NCBI GenBank assembly: GCA_964001305.1
Contig: CAXFAI010000028.1
Location: 1 to 62,651, forward strand
Direction of reading: 5' to 3'
DNA from: CAJXMH01 sp964001305
GTDB taxonomy: Bacteria > Bacteroidota > Bacteroidia > Flavobacteriales_E > Vicingaceae
DNA length: 62,651 bases
How positions within the stretch are numbered: position 1 is the first letter of the stretch; every line of letters begins with the position of its first letter. Below are positions 52,183 through 61,706 of the stretch, one piece after another. Both the position numbers and the translations under genes were made by a program. Under the pieces are notes generated by a model. It ran no database searches and had not been told where the DNA came from. It worked only from the letters and a program-made list of their open reading frames with translations.

Positions 52183-53268
52183 ATGAGTAAAAAGAAGGTA
52201 TTATTTATTGCAAATCATCGCTTGGGCAGGTCCCCAGGTCAACGATTTCGATTTGAGCAATACTTGAATTTTCTCACTCAAAATGGTTTTGATTGTGAAT
52301 TATCAAACATCATTTCTCAAGAAGATGATGAAATTTTGTACTCCAAAGGCAACTACCTTAAAAAAGCTTCCATTGAGTTAAATGCGCGCAATATTAGAGC
52401 CAAAGATGTTGAAAGGGCTAATGAATATGATCTCATTTTTATTTTCAGAGAAGCCCTTCTAACAGGTAGTATAAAGTATGAGAAACTTTTTGCCAAAAGT
52501 AAAGCAAAGGTAATTTTTGACTTTGATGACGCCATTTGGCTTCCCAATGTTTCTACTGCCAACAAACATTTAAGTAAATTAAAAAGAACGGATAAAGTCA
52601 ATCAAGTTTTACCTTTGGTTGATATGGTTTTTGCAGGTAACGCATATCTTGCCAAGCATGCCTCTGCCTATTGCAAAAATGTAAAAATTGTACCTACCAC
52701 CATTGATACAGAATATCATAAAAGAAGTTCAGAAAAGAGGCATAAACAAATTTGCATTGGTTGGACAGGGACAGATACAACTAGACGATATTTGGACGAT
52801 ATCAAGGAAGCCTTAAAGATAATTCAAGAGCGAAATAGAGATGAAATTTGGATTAAAATTATTTGTGATCACCCTTGGGAAGTAGCAGATTTAGAGGTTG
52901 TAAATGAAAAGTGGAATAAGGAAAAAGAGATTCAACAACTGGAAGAAATAGACATTGGAATTATGCCGCTTACAGATGATGAATGGAGTAGGGGAAAGTG
53001 TGGTTTTAAAGCTTTACAATATATGGCAATGGAATCAGCTACAATAGTATCACCTGTTGGCGTTAATCGAGAAATCATACAAGATGGAGTTAATGGGTAT
53101 TATGCTGAGACCACAGAAGAGTGGGTTGAAAAACTAAGCCATTTGATTGAATCAGAAGAGATAAGAAATAAAATGGGCCTTGCTGCTCGTAAAACAGTAA
53201 TAGATAAATATTCAGTGGTTGCGCAAAGAGAAAATTATTTGCGTTACTTTAAAGAATTGACAGATTAG
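52183..53268 (+). CDS. Glycosyltransferase (GT-B type)
   Basis: A 361-aa glycosyltransferase. RLGRSPGQRFRFEQYLNFL at the N-terminus and VIFDFDDAIWLPN in the first lobe are typical of this Bacteroidota group. The second lobe has IGWTGTDTTRRYLDDI and SRGKCGFKALQYMAMESATI, with the nucleotide-sugar-binding Lys and Glu. It follows the GT4 gene by 54 bp and precedes gcvT by 9 bp. The acceptor is unknown. Confidence 0.87.
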   Translation: MSKKKVLFIANHRLGRSPGQRFRFEQYLNFLTQNGFDCELSNIISQEDDEILYSKGNYLKKASIELNARNIRAKDVERANEYDLIFIFREALLTGSIKYEKLFAKSKAKVIFDFDDAIWLPNVSTANKHLSKLKRTDKVNQVLPLVDMVFAGNAYLAKHASAYCKNVKIVPTTIDTEYHKRSSEKRHKQICIGWTGTDTTRRYLDDIKEALKIIQERNRDEIWIKIICDHPWEVADLEVVNEKWNKEKEIQQLEEIDIGIMPLTDDEWSRGKCGFKALQYMAMESATIVSPVGVNREIIQDGVNGYYAETTEEWVEKLSHLIESEEIRNKMGLAARKTVIDKYSVVAQRENYLRYFKELTD

Positions 53269-53277
53269 ATTAAAACT

Positions 53278-54363
53278 ATGGAAGAATTAAAAAGTACATC
53301 ATTAAAGGATAAGCATATTGAATTAGGAGCCAAGATGGTGCCATTTGCAGGTTATGAAATGCCGATACAATATACCGGTTTAACAGATGAGCATATGGCA
53401 GTAAGAAATAGTGTTGGTGTATTTGATGTATCTCATATGGGTGAGTTTATTTTAAAAGGTAAACACGCCATTGATTTGATTCAAAAAATCAGTACCAATG
53501 ATGCTTCAAAGTTGAGCCCTGGAAAGATTCAATATTCATGCATGCCTAACGGACGAGGCGGTATAGTTGATGATTTGTTGATATATCAGCTAGCAGAAGA
53601 AACGTTTATGTTGGTTGTTAATGCTTCTAATATTGAAAAGGATTGGAATTGGATTAAGAGTCAGGATGAATTTGGAGTAGATATGCAAGATATTTCTGAG
53701 CGAACAACTTTATTGGCTGTTCAAGGCCCAAAGGCAGTTGAAGCATTGCAAAGTTTAACCGCTATCAATCTGAGTGATATGAAATATTACACCTTTGAAA
53801 AAGGGACTTTTGCAGGAATTGATAATGTATTAGTCTCAGCAACAGGTTATACCGGAAGTGGTGGATTTGAAATTTACTTTGATAACGAGCATGCAAACTC
53901 TATTTGGGATGCTGTTATGAAAGCAGGTGAACCAATGGGTATTAAACCTGCAGGTTTAGGTGCAAGAGATACATTACGACTTGAAAAAGGGTTCTGCTTG
54001 TATGGAAATGACATTGATGATACGACTTCACCAATTGAAGCAGGTTTAGGTTGGATTACCAAGTTTACCAAAGAGTTTATTGATTCAGATTTATTGAAAA
54101 AGCAAAAAGAAGAAGGAATCGAAAGAAAACTGGTTGCTTTTAAAATGATTGATCGCGGAATTCCAAGACAAGATTATACCATTGTTGATGAAAATGGTGA
54201 GCCTATTGGAAAAGTAACTTCAGGCACAAGTTCTCCTAACTTAAAAGTGGGAATTGGTATGGGTTATGTTACTAAGGAATTATCAAAATTGGGACAAGAG
54301 ATTTATATTGAAGTTAGAAATAAACAGCTAAAAGCTGAAGTAGTAAAATTGCCATTCGTATAA
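53278..54363 (+). CDS. gcvT: Glycine cleavage system T protein (aminomethyltransferase)
   Basis: A 361-aa tetrahydrofolate-dependent enzyme that takes the aminomethyl group from the H protein and releases ammonia and methylene-THF. Family landmarks are VPFAGYEMPIQY, GVFDVSHMGEF, NGRGGIVDDLLIY, VSATGYTGSGGFEIYF and GLGARDTLRLEKG. Length is normal. It is 9 bp after a glycosyltransferase gene and 2 bp before comB, so co-transcription with unrelated genes is likely. No glycine riboswitch is visible, nor is there room for one. Confidence 0.96.
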   Translation: MEELKSTSLKDKHIELGAKMVPFAGYEMPIQYTGLTDEHMAVRNSVGVFDVSHMGEFILKGKHAIDLIQKISTNDASKLSPGKIQYSCMPNGRGGIVDDLLIYQLAEETFMLVVNASNIEKDWNWIKSQDEFGVDMQDISERTTLLAVQGPKAVEALQSLTAINLSDMKYYTFEKGTFAGIDNVLVSATGYTGSGGFEIYFDNEHANSIWDAVMKAGEPMGIKPAGLGARDTLRLEKGFCLYGNDIDDTTSPIEAGLGWITKFTKEFIDSDLLKKQKEEGIERKLVAFKMIDRGIPRQDYTIVDENGEPIGKVTSGTSSPNLKVGIGMGYVTKELSKLGQEIYIEVRNKQLKAEVVKLPFV

Positions 54364-54365
54364 TT

Positions 54366-55112
54366 TTGGAAACGACAGAATTACCACACCAACGAAAAAT
54401 AGAAGTTTGTTATTCACCCGCACTTTTTCCGGTTTATTACAGCAGTAAAAATTGCGTAGTTGTTGTTATTGACATATTTCGTGCTACTTCTGCTATTTGT
54501 ACAGCCTTTGAACATGGAGTTCAGAAAATTATTCCCGTTTCATCAGTAGAGGAGGCAAAAGAATACCAAGCTCAAGGTTATATTGCAGCTGCCGAAAGAC
54601 ATGGTCAAATTGTTGAAGGATTTGATATTGGAAATTCACCGTTTTCTTATATGAACCCGGTGATGAAAGGCAAGGAAGTTGTGCTTACCACAACGAATGG
54701 AACCAAAGCGATAGAGCGAGCAAAAGCGGCTGATAACATAATTATTGGCTCTTTTTTGAATTTAGATGCTGTTTGTGCTTATTTGCAGAAGCTAAATAAG
54801 AATATCATTCTTTTATGCGCAGGTTGGAAAGATAGATACAATTTAGAAGATTCTTTATTTGCTGGAGCAGTTATACACAGACTTAAAGAAAATCCGATTT
54901 ATACCGGTTTGGCTGACTCTTCACTAGCAGCTTGCCATATGTATGAAATGGCAAAAGGGGATTTAAACAATTTCTTAAAAGATTCTTCACATAGAAGAAG
55001 ATTAGAACGTTTAGATTTGGAGGAGGATATTCGCTATTGTTTACAAGAAAGTATCATAAATAAAGTGCCCGTATTTCAAGGGAATGCTTTAATTGTTCCG
55101 GATGAAGATTAA
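54366..55112 (+). CDS. comB: 2-phosphosulfolactate phosphatase-family protein
   Basis: A 248-aa protein of the ComB family, first known from coenzyme M synthesis and common in bacteria with other or unknown roles. Conserved parts are VVVIDIFRATSAICTAFEHG, IAAAERHGQIVEGFDIGNSP, TTTNGTKAIERA and AGAVIHRL. The predicted start is TTG, 2 bp after the gcvT stop; no ATG fits the conserved N-terminal strand. No other coenzyme M gene is nearby, so the physiological substrate is uncertain. Confidence 0.88.
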   Translation: METTELPHQRKIEVCYSPALFPVYYSSKNCVVVVIDIFRATSAICTAFEHGVQKIIPVSSVEEAKEYQAQGYIAAAERHGQIVEGFDIGNSPFSYMNPVMKGKEVVLTTTNGTKAIERAKAADNIIIGSFLNLDAVCAYLQKLNKNIILLCAGWKDRYNLEDSLFAGAVIHRLKENPIYTGLADSSLAACHMYEMAKGDLNNFLKDSSHRRRLERLDLEEDIRYCLQESIINKVPVFQGNALIVPDED

Positions 55113-56082
55113 CTATTTCTTTCGTATTTGTCTCCTGCTTTCATTGGCTGTTTTATTTCAGTCATGGGGTTTTTATGGGCACAAGCGAATTAATAGAATG
55201 GCAGTTTTTACACTTCCACCAGAGATGATTGGCTTTTTTAAAGCAAATATTGAATTTTTAACCGCACATGCCCCAGATCCGGATAAACGCAGATATGCGA
55301 CAAAGGTTGAGGCGCCAAGGCATTATATAGATATTGATCATTATGCACATCATGGAGAAAATCCATTTGAAGCTATGCCTAGAAGGTGGTATGATGCTGT
55401 AGAAAAATACTCTGAAGATACCCTCCAAGCTTATGGAATAGTTCCTTGGCATGTAGCACTAATGACGAAACGGTTAACAAAAGCTTTTGAAGAAGAAAAT
55501 GCGAATAGTGTTTTACATCTTGCTGCAGATTTAGGGCATTACATTGGCGATGCTCATGTGCCCTTGCATACTACTGAGAATTATAATGGACAACTTACAG
55601 GTCAAAAAGGTATTCACGGACTTTGGGAGTCAAGAATTCCTGAATTAACAGCTGATGAATACGATTATTTGGTAGGACGTTCCGAGTATGTCAGTAGTCC
55701 TTTAGATGCCATTTGGGATGCAGTAGAAGAAAGTCATTCCTATTTAGATTCAGTGCTTTTTATAGAGAAAGATTTAACTAGAAAAATTCCTTCCGATCAG
55801 AAATACGCATTTGAACAAAGAGGCCAAACTACGGTGAGACAATACTCTCAAAAATTTGCGCTGACCTATTACAACCGAATGGGGGATATGGTTGAGAGTA
55901 GGTTGAGAAAAGCCATTATTATGGTAGGTAGTCTTTGGTACACAGCATGGGTAGATGCAGGTCAGCCTGATTTATCCACTTTAGGTCAAAAAATTTCAAA
56001 AGAAGAATTAGAAGAGCAAGAAAAGGAGTTACAAAAAAGTATTGAAGGCCAAGAAATAAAAGGCAGAGAGCATCAACATTAA
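55102..56082 (+). CDS. Zinc-dependent phospholipase C / S1-P1-nuclease-like protein
   Basis: A 326-aa exported protein. A signal peptide (MKINYFFRICLLLSLAVLFQ) would be cut before SWGFYGHKRIN or directly at Trp. In this superfamily the mature N-terminal Trp and next His are Zn ligands. Further ligands appear in HYIDIDHYAHHG and HLAADLGHYIGDAHVPLHTT, with a His-containing GIHGLWE. The C-terminal ~30 residues are a charged helix. The ATG at 55102 lies inside comB (11-bp overlap); an in-frame TTG at 55093 is less likely. Whether it acts on phospholipid or nucleic acid is undecided. Confidence 0.85.
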   Translation: MKINYFFRICLLLSLAVLFQSWGFYGHKRINRMAVFTLPPEMIGFFKANIEFLTAHAPDPDKRRYATKVEAPRHYIDIDHYAHHGENPFEAMPRRWYDAVEKYSEDTLQAYGIVPWHVALMTKRLTKAFEEENANSVLHLAADLGHYIGDAHVPLHTTENYNGQLTGQKGIHGLWESRIPELTADEYDYLVGRSEYVSSPLDAIWDAVEESHSYLDSVLFIEKDLTRKIPSDQKYAFEQRGQTTVRQYSQKFALTYYNRMGDMVESRLRKAIIMVGSLWYTAWVDAGQPDLSTLGQKISKEELEEQEKELQKSIEGQEIKGREHQH

Positions 56083-56086
56083 GGTT

Positions 56087-57352
56087 TTAACTTAAGCTCT
56101 TTTGATTACGATTAATTACTCCATATACCATTCCTTTTAATTTCATTCCAAAAAATGGTGAGTTTAGTGATTTCGAAACCACTTGTTCTTTCTCAAAAAT
56201 ATATTCTGCATCTGGATTAAACAAGGTCAAATTAGCCAAATTACCTTCTTCTATCGTTTTATGTTCTAAGCCTAAAAGGCGAGATGGACCCGTTGTAAAC
56301 AACGGAATTAATTCTTCGATAGATAATTGTTTTTGGGTTGCTGTTCTGGCGGCTGCAAATGCAGTTTGTAGATTAATAATACCAAATGCAGCATGATCAA
56401 ATTCTTTCTTTTTGCTTTCTATATCTTCAGGCTGATGATCCGAGCAAATGGCATCAATGGTGCCATTTTTCAGATGCTTAATCAGTTGTTTAATAGTTTC
56501 TTTGGAACGAAAAGGTGGAATCACTTTTAATCGACTATCAAAATCTTTAAGTAAGTCATCGCTTAAAAGTAAATGGGCGGCACTAACATCACAGCTAACC
56601 TTCAGCTTTTCTTTTTTAGCTGATTGTATTAAAGTCAATGCATCGCTAGCAGAAATAGTAGCGAAATGTAATTTACCTCCGGCATGTCTCAGCAAGTATA
56701 AATCTCTTGAAACCATTAATTCTTCTGTTAGCTCAGGAATTCCTTTCAAACCAAGATGTGTACTACTTTCACCTTCATTCATTACTCCTGAAGATGCTAA
56801 CTCTTCAGTGTGTGGAAAGTTGATAACTAGTCCATCAAAAGCTTGACTATACTGAAGTGCTCGGTGTAGTAAATTTGGGTTTTTAATAGAGTTTTTACCA
56901 TCAAAGTTAGCAACAGCACCAGCTTCTTTCATATCGTAAAGCTCTGCTAATTCTTCTCCTTTTGCACTTTTTGAAATACTAGCATAGGGTAGAAGTTCAA
57001 CTAAAGTGGCTTTGCTTTTGTTAATGACGTATTCTATCGCTGACTTAGTATCTTTTACAGGTTCTGTTAAAGGCGAAATACAAACTCGAGTAAAGCCTCC
57101 TTTTGCAGCGGCTTTCATACCACTTTCAAAATCTTCCTTATGTTCATTTCCCGGATCATGGAATTGAGCGTGTAAGTCAATCCATCCGTTTGAAACATGC
57201 AGATTGGAAGCTTCAAAGGTTTCAACTCCTTCTTTTTTAATCGTCTTGGCTATTTGACTAATCTTTCCTTTTTCAATGAGAATATCAACGACTTTTAGAT
57301 GATATTTACTTTGTTCATCGATTAGTTTTGCAGCCTTTATAAGTAGATTCAT
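56087..57352 (-). CDS. Dihydroorotase-like protein, probably catalytically degenerate
   Basis: A 421-aa amidohydrolase of the type I dihydroorotase family (pyrimidine synthesis). The overall fold landmarks are present: LHVSNGWIDLHAQFHDPG, GESSTHLGLKGIPELTEEL, KLHFATISASDAL and ICSDHQPED. However the metal-binding HxH is His61-x-Gln63, the substrate Arg that follows is His65, and the usual TPHHLL-type pair reads SAAHLLL. The Asp near the C-terminus is retained. This pattern fits the non-catalytic or PyrC'-like group that supports aspartate transcarbamoylase, as I recall for Flavobacteriia. It is convergent to the phospholipase-like gene (4 bp) and 4 bp after the vWA gene. Confidence 0.85.
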   Translation of the reverse strand: MNLLIKAAKLIDEQSKYHLKVVDILIEKGKISQIAKTIKKEGVETFEASNLHVSNGWIDLHAQFHDPGNEHKEDFESGMKAAAKGGFTRVCISPLTEPVKDTKSAIEYVINKSKATLVELLPYASISKSAKGEELAELYDMKEAGAVANFDGKNSIKNPNLLHRALQYSQAFDGLVINFPHTEELASSGVMNEGESSTHLGLKGIPELTEELMVSRDLYLLRHAGGKLHFATISASDALTLIQSAKKEKLKVSCDVSAAHLLLSDDLLKDFDSRLKVIPPFRSKETIKQLIKHLKNGTIDAICSDHQPEDIESKKKEFDHAAFGIINLQTAFAAARTATQKQLSIEELIPLFTTGPSRLLGLEHKTIEEGNLANLTLFNPDAEYIFEKEQVVSKSLNSPFFGMKLKGMVYGVINRNQKSLS

Positions 57353-57356
57353 AATA

Positions 57357-59378
57357 TCATTTTATAAGTCGAAGAAGCGCTATTTCAATAGCCAAAAATA
57401 ATAAAGCTAATGCGATAAAATACTTCCATAAATAGGTGCCAATCAATTCTTCATTGATTGCTTTTGTCAACGATTCATTAGATGCATTATACCATTGAAA
57501 TTGAATGGGTAATTGCTGAACTAAATTTTCTATTTCTTCATGGGTATATCTATCCATTTTAGATTCTGAACGACTATAGTTTAATGCGACATAAGTTATT
57601 AAATTATTGTCTTGCATAACTTTATAGTGTCCTGCTTGAAGTATAGATTCATCTATTTCAAGAGTGACTTTAGTTCCATTTTTTCGTTGTTTTGGAATTG
57701 TTTCAAACTTGTTTTTAACAAACTTGAATGGGCTTTCCGTTTTTGAAGTGCTATTTATTGTAATGTATTTCTGATCCATAAAATTCAAAGGAGACTCACT
57801 TTTTACAGCTTGCAAAGCCATGTTAAAGAGTGTTGGAACAAAAATGGCATGTTTTGAAAAATTAGATACCGAATCATTTAGAGGAAATGCAAATAGATAG
57901 ACACTACCTTCTTGATATTCAAACTTGCGGAGCACATCTTTAGCGTTATTGAGACGTAAAATGAATTCATGATTTGAAAGCTGATTTGATTTAAACGCTA
58001 AAAACTCATTCACTTGAGGCAAATCTAATTGACTGGGTCTTTCTTCAAAAACATTTTGAAATAATACACTCTGTAAGTTTATTTCATTAATCCGAGCATT
58101 TGTTTTTTGTTTTGTACCATATCCTTCTATGTTTAGCAAATTCAAAAATGAATTCAACTCTGTTTGTGCATCTAAGCTTGGAAAAATACAGATGGTATTT
58201 CCAGCTTTTATAAATTCCTTTAAGGCATTTTGGAGCCCAGAACTTAAGATTGCAACTCCATCCAATAAGATGAGCTGATTTTGCGCTAAAGAGCCTAAAT
58301 CGGCTTGAAAAATAGAGCTAGCAGAATATTGAATTAATGAATCTGTTATGAATAATCTTCGTATCGAATTTGAAGGAGTTGTTTCATACAAATGAAGTAC
58401 TTGGATGGATTGGATTAAGGGGTAGGAGAAAAACAAGCTATCATCATAATTAATTGGGAAATCTTGAATACTCACCACTCCATTTTGCCACTTTGCATTA
58501 CTATTTCGATAAGAAATGGTTTGATGACTACTATCATTGCCTTTTAAGTCAACTAATGCAGGTGCTTTAAGTGTGTTGTTTAATTTTAATTGTAGCGGTA
58601 TCTGTTCGATATCAGTTTCTCCATAATTTTTAAGAACCATCTTAATTTCTTCGGTAGATGTAATTGACCGGTATGGTTTGGAAAAAGCTAATGAGTCTAA
58701 GCTTACATTCGATGATGTAGATAAGTGTTCAAATCCAATCAAATTAATTGTAATAGAATCTTGGATAGCCTCCCAATCGAAAAAGCTTTTCTGATTATCG
58801 GAAATTATGTAACGAACTGGAGTAAGGTCATCTTCTTCTTCAAAAAGTGAATTTGTTCTTGAAATTACTTCACTTAATGAGCGCGGATTCGAATTGTAAT
58901 CTATGTTTTGAATTGCTTCAATGGCAGATTCTTTACTTAGCCATCGTTGTTCATTAGCCGAAAAGTTATTGGATATAATTTGAAATTGATCAGTTACTTG
59001 GTAGGCATCTAATATTGAAATGGCTTTGTTTTTTGCAACATCCAATAATTGACCTTCTTCAGAATTGGCTTGCATAGAAAATGAATTATCTATGTAAATA
59101 CTAATCCCTTTTTTACCTGCTATTTGATTAGTTTGGTTTATTGATAAATAGGGTTGACAAAATGCAATTACCAAAGCTGTAATAAACAAACAACGACTTA
59201 TTAGCACTAGCAAGTGCTTCAATTTGGAAGTTGATTGTGTTTGTTGTTGAATTTCTTTTAAAAAGCGTACTTGAGAAAACTTAACGAGCTTGTACTTTCT
59301 GAAATTAAAAAGATGAATTAATATGGGAATTATTAATGCGGCTAGTGCCAAGAGAAATTCAGGATAGAGTAGCTTCAT
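57357..59378 (-). CDS. BatA-type vWA domain membrane protein
   Basis: A 673-aa protein with the BatA N-terminus: a first TM helix LLYPEFLLALAALIIPILIH, then LFNFRKYKLVKFSQVRFLKE, a second TM helix, and a von Willebrand A domain with the MIDAS start IYIDNSFSMQ (DxSxS). A long periplasmic beta-rich region follows, and a C-terminal TM helix (LWKYFIALALLFLAIEIALL). Such proteins occur in Bacteroidota with Bat operons or alone. It is likely an inner-membrane protein with a periplasmic adhesion or scaffolding domain. It sits 4 bp upstream of the dihydroorotase-like gene. Confidence 0.88.
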   Translation of the reverse strand: MKLLYPEFLLALAALIIPILIHLFNFRKYKLVKFSQVRFLKEIQQQTQSTSKLKHLLVLISRCLFITALVIAFCQPYLSINQTNQIAGKKGISIYIDNSFSMQANSEEGQLLDVAKNKAISILDAYQVTDQFQIISNNFSANEQRWLSKESAIEAIQNIDYNSNPRSLSEVISRTNSLFEEEDDLTPVRYIISDNQKSFFDWEAIQDSITINLIGFEHLSTSSNVSLDSLAFSKPYRSITSTEEIKMVLKNYGETDIEQIPLQLKLNNTLKAPALVDLKGNDSSHQTISYRNSNAKWQNGVVSIQDFPINYDDSLFFSYPLIQSIQVLHLYETTPSNSIRRLFITDSLIQYSASSIFQADLGSLAQNQLILLDGVAILSSGLQNALKEFIKAGNTICIFPSLDAQTELNSFLNLLNIEGYGTKQKTNARINEINLQSVLFQNVFEERPSQLDLPQVNEFLAFKSNQLSNHEFILRLNNAKDVLRKFEYQEGSVYLFAFPLNDSVSNFSKHAIFVPTLFNMALQAVKSESPLNFMDQKYITINSTSKTESPFKFVKNKFETIPKQRKNGTKVTLEIDESILQAGHYKVMQDNNLITYVALNYSRSESKMDRYTHEEIENLVQQLPIQFQWYNASNESLTKAINEELIGTYLWKYFIALALLFLAIEIALLRLIK

Positions 59379-59558
59379 TAAGGCCCGAAATTACGAAAAC
59401 TGAGCTGCTGTAAGCGAATTGAAACGCAGCAAATTCATAAAAAATATTTTTTCATTTTGTAGTATATATAAAAGCTTGATTTTACCTTTATCCGGTCAAT
59501 TAAATTTAAATTGGCACAGTAATTGAATAAGCACCCAAAACCAAATAAACACTTGATC

Positions 59559-60152
59559 ATGAAACTAAATAGGATTTCAATAGCAACAGCTGTATTAACT
59601 TTAGGATTAAGCTTTTCAGCTTGTAACAACACAAAGCAAGTGACTCGAGTTGAAGAAGATGCAGTAATCGATTTAAGTGGAAGATGGAATGAAACCGACT
59701 CTCGTTTGGTTGCTGAAGAAATGGTTAGCGATATGTTAGCTCGCCCATGGTTGGAAGAGTTTGAAAAAGGAACCGGTAGAAGACCAGTGGTTATTGTGGG
59801 TTTAGTAAGAAATAAAAGTCATGAGCACATTGCTACTGAAACTTATATAAAGGATATTGAAAAGTCAATATTGAATTCTGGAAAAGTTAGACTTGTACAA
59901 GCAGGTGACGCAAGGGAAGAGTTGCGTAAAGAACGTGCTGATCAAAACGAATTTGCTTCTAAAGAAACTGCGGCAAGATGGGGTAAAGAATTAGGAGCAG
60001 ACTTTATGCTTCAAGGTGTAGTAAATTCCATAGTGGATTCAAATAACAAAATGAAAGTTGTTTATTATCAAACTGACTTGGAATTAACCAATCTAGAAAC
60101 AAACGAGAAAGTTTGGATTGGTGACAAAAAGATCAAAAAAGTAGTAGAATAA
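59559..60152 (+). CDS. LpoB-like lipoprotein
   Basis: A 197-aa lipoprotein started at MKLNRISIATAV, with Cys22 after LSFSA. The mature domain begins DLSGRWNETDSRLVAEEMVS and contains RRPVVIVGLVRNKSHEHI and GADFMLQGVVNSI, typical of the LpoB/penicillin-binding-protein-activator fold group. In Bacteroidota these genes occur with a COG3014-type partner, as here (6 bp apart). A role in cell-wall synthase activation is possible but not shown for this branch. An upstream in-frame Met (59523) is not needed. Confidence 0.85.
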   Translation: MKLNRISIATAVLTLGLSFSACNNTKQVTRVEEDAVIDLSGRWNETDSRLVAEEMVSDMLARPWLEEFEKGTGRRPVVIVGLVRNKSHEHIATETYIKDIEKSILNSGKVRLVQAGDAREELRKERADQNEFASKETAARWGKELGADFMLQGVVNSIVDSNNKMKVVYYQTDLELTNLETNEKVWIGDKKIKKVVE

Positions 60153-60158
60153 ATTTCC

Positions 60159-61562
60159 ATGAAATCTATTGTAAATATCGCCATTGTATTCATGGCGATA
60201 TTTCTTTTATCTGCTTGTGCCACATACTATCAGAAGCAAACTCAATTTCAAAATAAATTTGCTTTCGGTCATATTGAAGAGGCCAAAAAGTACTTGGAAA
60301 ACAATGCCAAACAAGCCGAAAAGAAAGATCGCCTATTATACTTCCTTGATCGAGGTGTAGTTGAACATATGCTTGGAAACTTTCAAGAAAGCAACTATTA
60401 CTTTGAAGAAGCATATCTTTTTACTCAAGATTATAGAAAAAACTTCTCAGGTGATTTTGTCGAAATGGTAGCCAACCCTATGTTAAGACCTTACAGAGGG
60501 GAGGATTTTGAGGTAGTGCTTATCCATTTTTATAAAGCTTTAAACTTTATTCAATTAGATGAATTGGATGATGCTCTCATTGAAATTAGGCGTGTAAACA
60601 TTAAGTTGAATGAGCTTAATGATAAGTATGAAGACAAAAAGAATCGATACAAGCAAGATGCATTCGCCCAAAATTTGATGGGAATGATTTATGAAGCAAA
60701 AGGAAATTATAATGATGCCTTTATTGCTTATCGTAATGCTTATGAAACATACTCTAATTCGTATAACGAAGACTTCCAAGTAAACTGTCCAGATCAACTT
60801 AAAAAAGACTTGATAAGAATGGCCGCATTTAATGGCTTTCGGCAAGAATTAGAGCAATATCAAGATACGTTTAATCTGAAGTATGAAAGAACTGATCATA
60901 CTGGAGGAGAATTAGTGTTTTTCTGGTTAAATGGATTAGGTCCAGTTAAAGGTGAATTTTCATTGAATCTTTCAACTTTGCAAGGAGAAGGAGGGATGTT
61001 CACTTTTGCAAACGAAGCAGAAGGGTTTAGCATTCCTTATAACGCAGCGGCTAATAATCAATCAGCAGCAGATTTTGGTGATTTAAATTTTATCCGTTTG
61101 GCAGTTCCTAAATACAATAGTCGCGAACCTTTAGCTTCGAGTGCGAAACTTTATATTGATAGCACAATCAAGTCAGATTTACAATTAGCAGAGAATATCA
61201 ATTCCATAGCTAAATCAACATTACAAGATCGATTGGCAAGAGAATTGGCTAAGTCTATAGGAAGATTAGCAATAAAGCAAGCCACTCAAGCAGCAGTAAG
61301 AAAAGAAAATGAAGAGTTAGGCTCTTTAGTGAGTATTATTAACGCAGTTACCGAAAAAGCTGACACTAGAAATTGGCAATCACTACCACATAGCATTTAC
61401 TATCAGAAATTGCCATTAGATACTGGTTTTCACCAATTAAAGTTGATTGTGAACAATAGCAATCAATCTAATGATACTATCAACTTTGAAGTAAATATTC
61501 AGAAAGGTAAAACTCACTTTATGAGTTTCCATAGCTTGGGCTCAAGCATGCCTCAACCATAA
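60159..61562 (+). CDS. COG3014-like TPR lipoprotein
   Basis: A 467-aa lipoprotein: signal peptide with LLSAC (Cys20), then TPR-like helices (FQESNYYFEEAYLFTQDYRK; LDDALIEIRRVNIKLNELND; GNYNDAFIAYRNAYETYSNS), and a C-terminal mixed domain ending in a strand-rich module. This architecture, directly after an LpoB-like gene, matches the COG3014 family. It is probably a partner of the LpoB-like protein in the outer membrane. It ends exactly next to the convergent 47-aa gene (stops at 61562 and 61563). Confidence 0.8.
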   Translation: MKSIVNIAIVFMAIFLLSACATYYQKQTQFQNKFAFGHIEEAKKYLENNAKQAEKKDRLLYFLDRGVVEHMLGNFQESNYYFEEAYLFTQDYRKNFSGDFVEMVANPMLRPYRGEDFEVVLIHFYKALNFIQLDELDDALIEIRRVNIKLNELNDKYEDKKNRYKQDAFAQNLMGMIYEAKGNYNDAFIAYRNAYETYSNSYNEDFQVNCPDQLKKDLIRMAAFNGFRQELEQYQDTFNLKYERTDHTGGELVFFWLNGLGPVKGEFSLNLSTLQGEGGMFTFANEAEGFSIPYNAAANNQSAADFGDLNFIRLAVPKYNSREPLASSAKLYIDSTIKSDLQLAENINSIAKSTLQDRLARELAKSIGRLAIKQATQAAVRKENEELGSLVSIINAVTEKADTRNWQSLPHSIYYQKLPLDTGFHQLKLIVNNSNQSNDTINFEVNIQKGKTHFMSFHSLGSSMPQP

Positions 61563-61706
61563 TTAAGAAAGTATCCTAACTGAAAGCCAATAGCGAATAC
61601 CAATGATGGCTTGATCTAATTTATTCAGCTTCGTTAAGTCTCTCTTAATATATGATGGGAATAATACTTTACACAATCTGAATGCTATTTTATAAATTAT
61701 CTTCAT
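61563..61706 (-). CDS. Small basic protein (47 aa), unknown
   Basis: A short gene read on the minus strand: MKIIYKIAFRLCKVLFPSYI, then KRDLTKLNKLDQAIIGIRYW and a short tail. Its ATG shares one base with the stop of the upstream beta-barrel gene (TAATG at 61708-61704), and the codons are ordinary for this genome. Similar ~48-aa proteins with a hydrophobic N-terminus, a KxDLxKLxKLxxAIIGxRYW-like core and a basic character occur in Flavobacteriia as far as I recall, sometimes under misleading names. An amphipathic or single membrane helix is likely. Confidence 0.75.
   Translation of the reverse strand: MKIIYKIAFRLCKVLFPSYIKRDLTKLNKLDQAIIGIRYWLSVRILS

Noticed and set aside
56083..56100. TTAAG...CTTAA between convergent genes as a terminator
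   Set aside because: Only a 5-bp AT-rich stem without a T-run; not credible.
59456..59490. Possible promoter TTTG-N23-TACCTTTA before the LpoB-like gene
   Set aside because: The -7 box ends in A instead of G and the spacer is 4 nt longer than in the two clear promoters.
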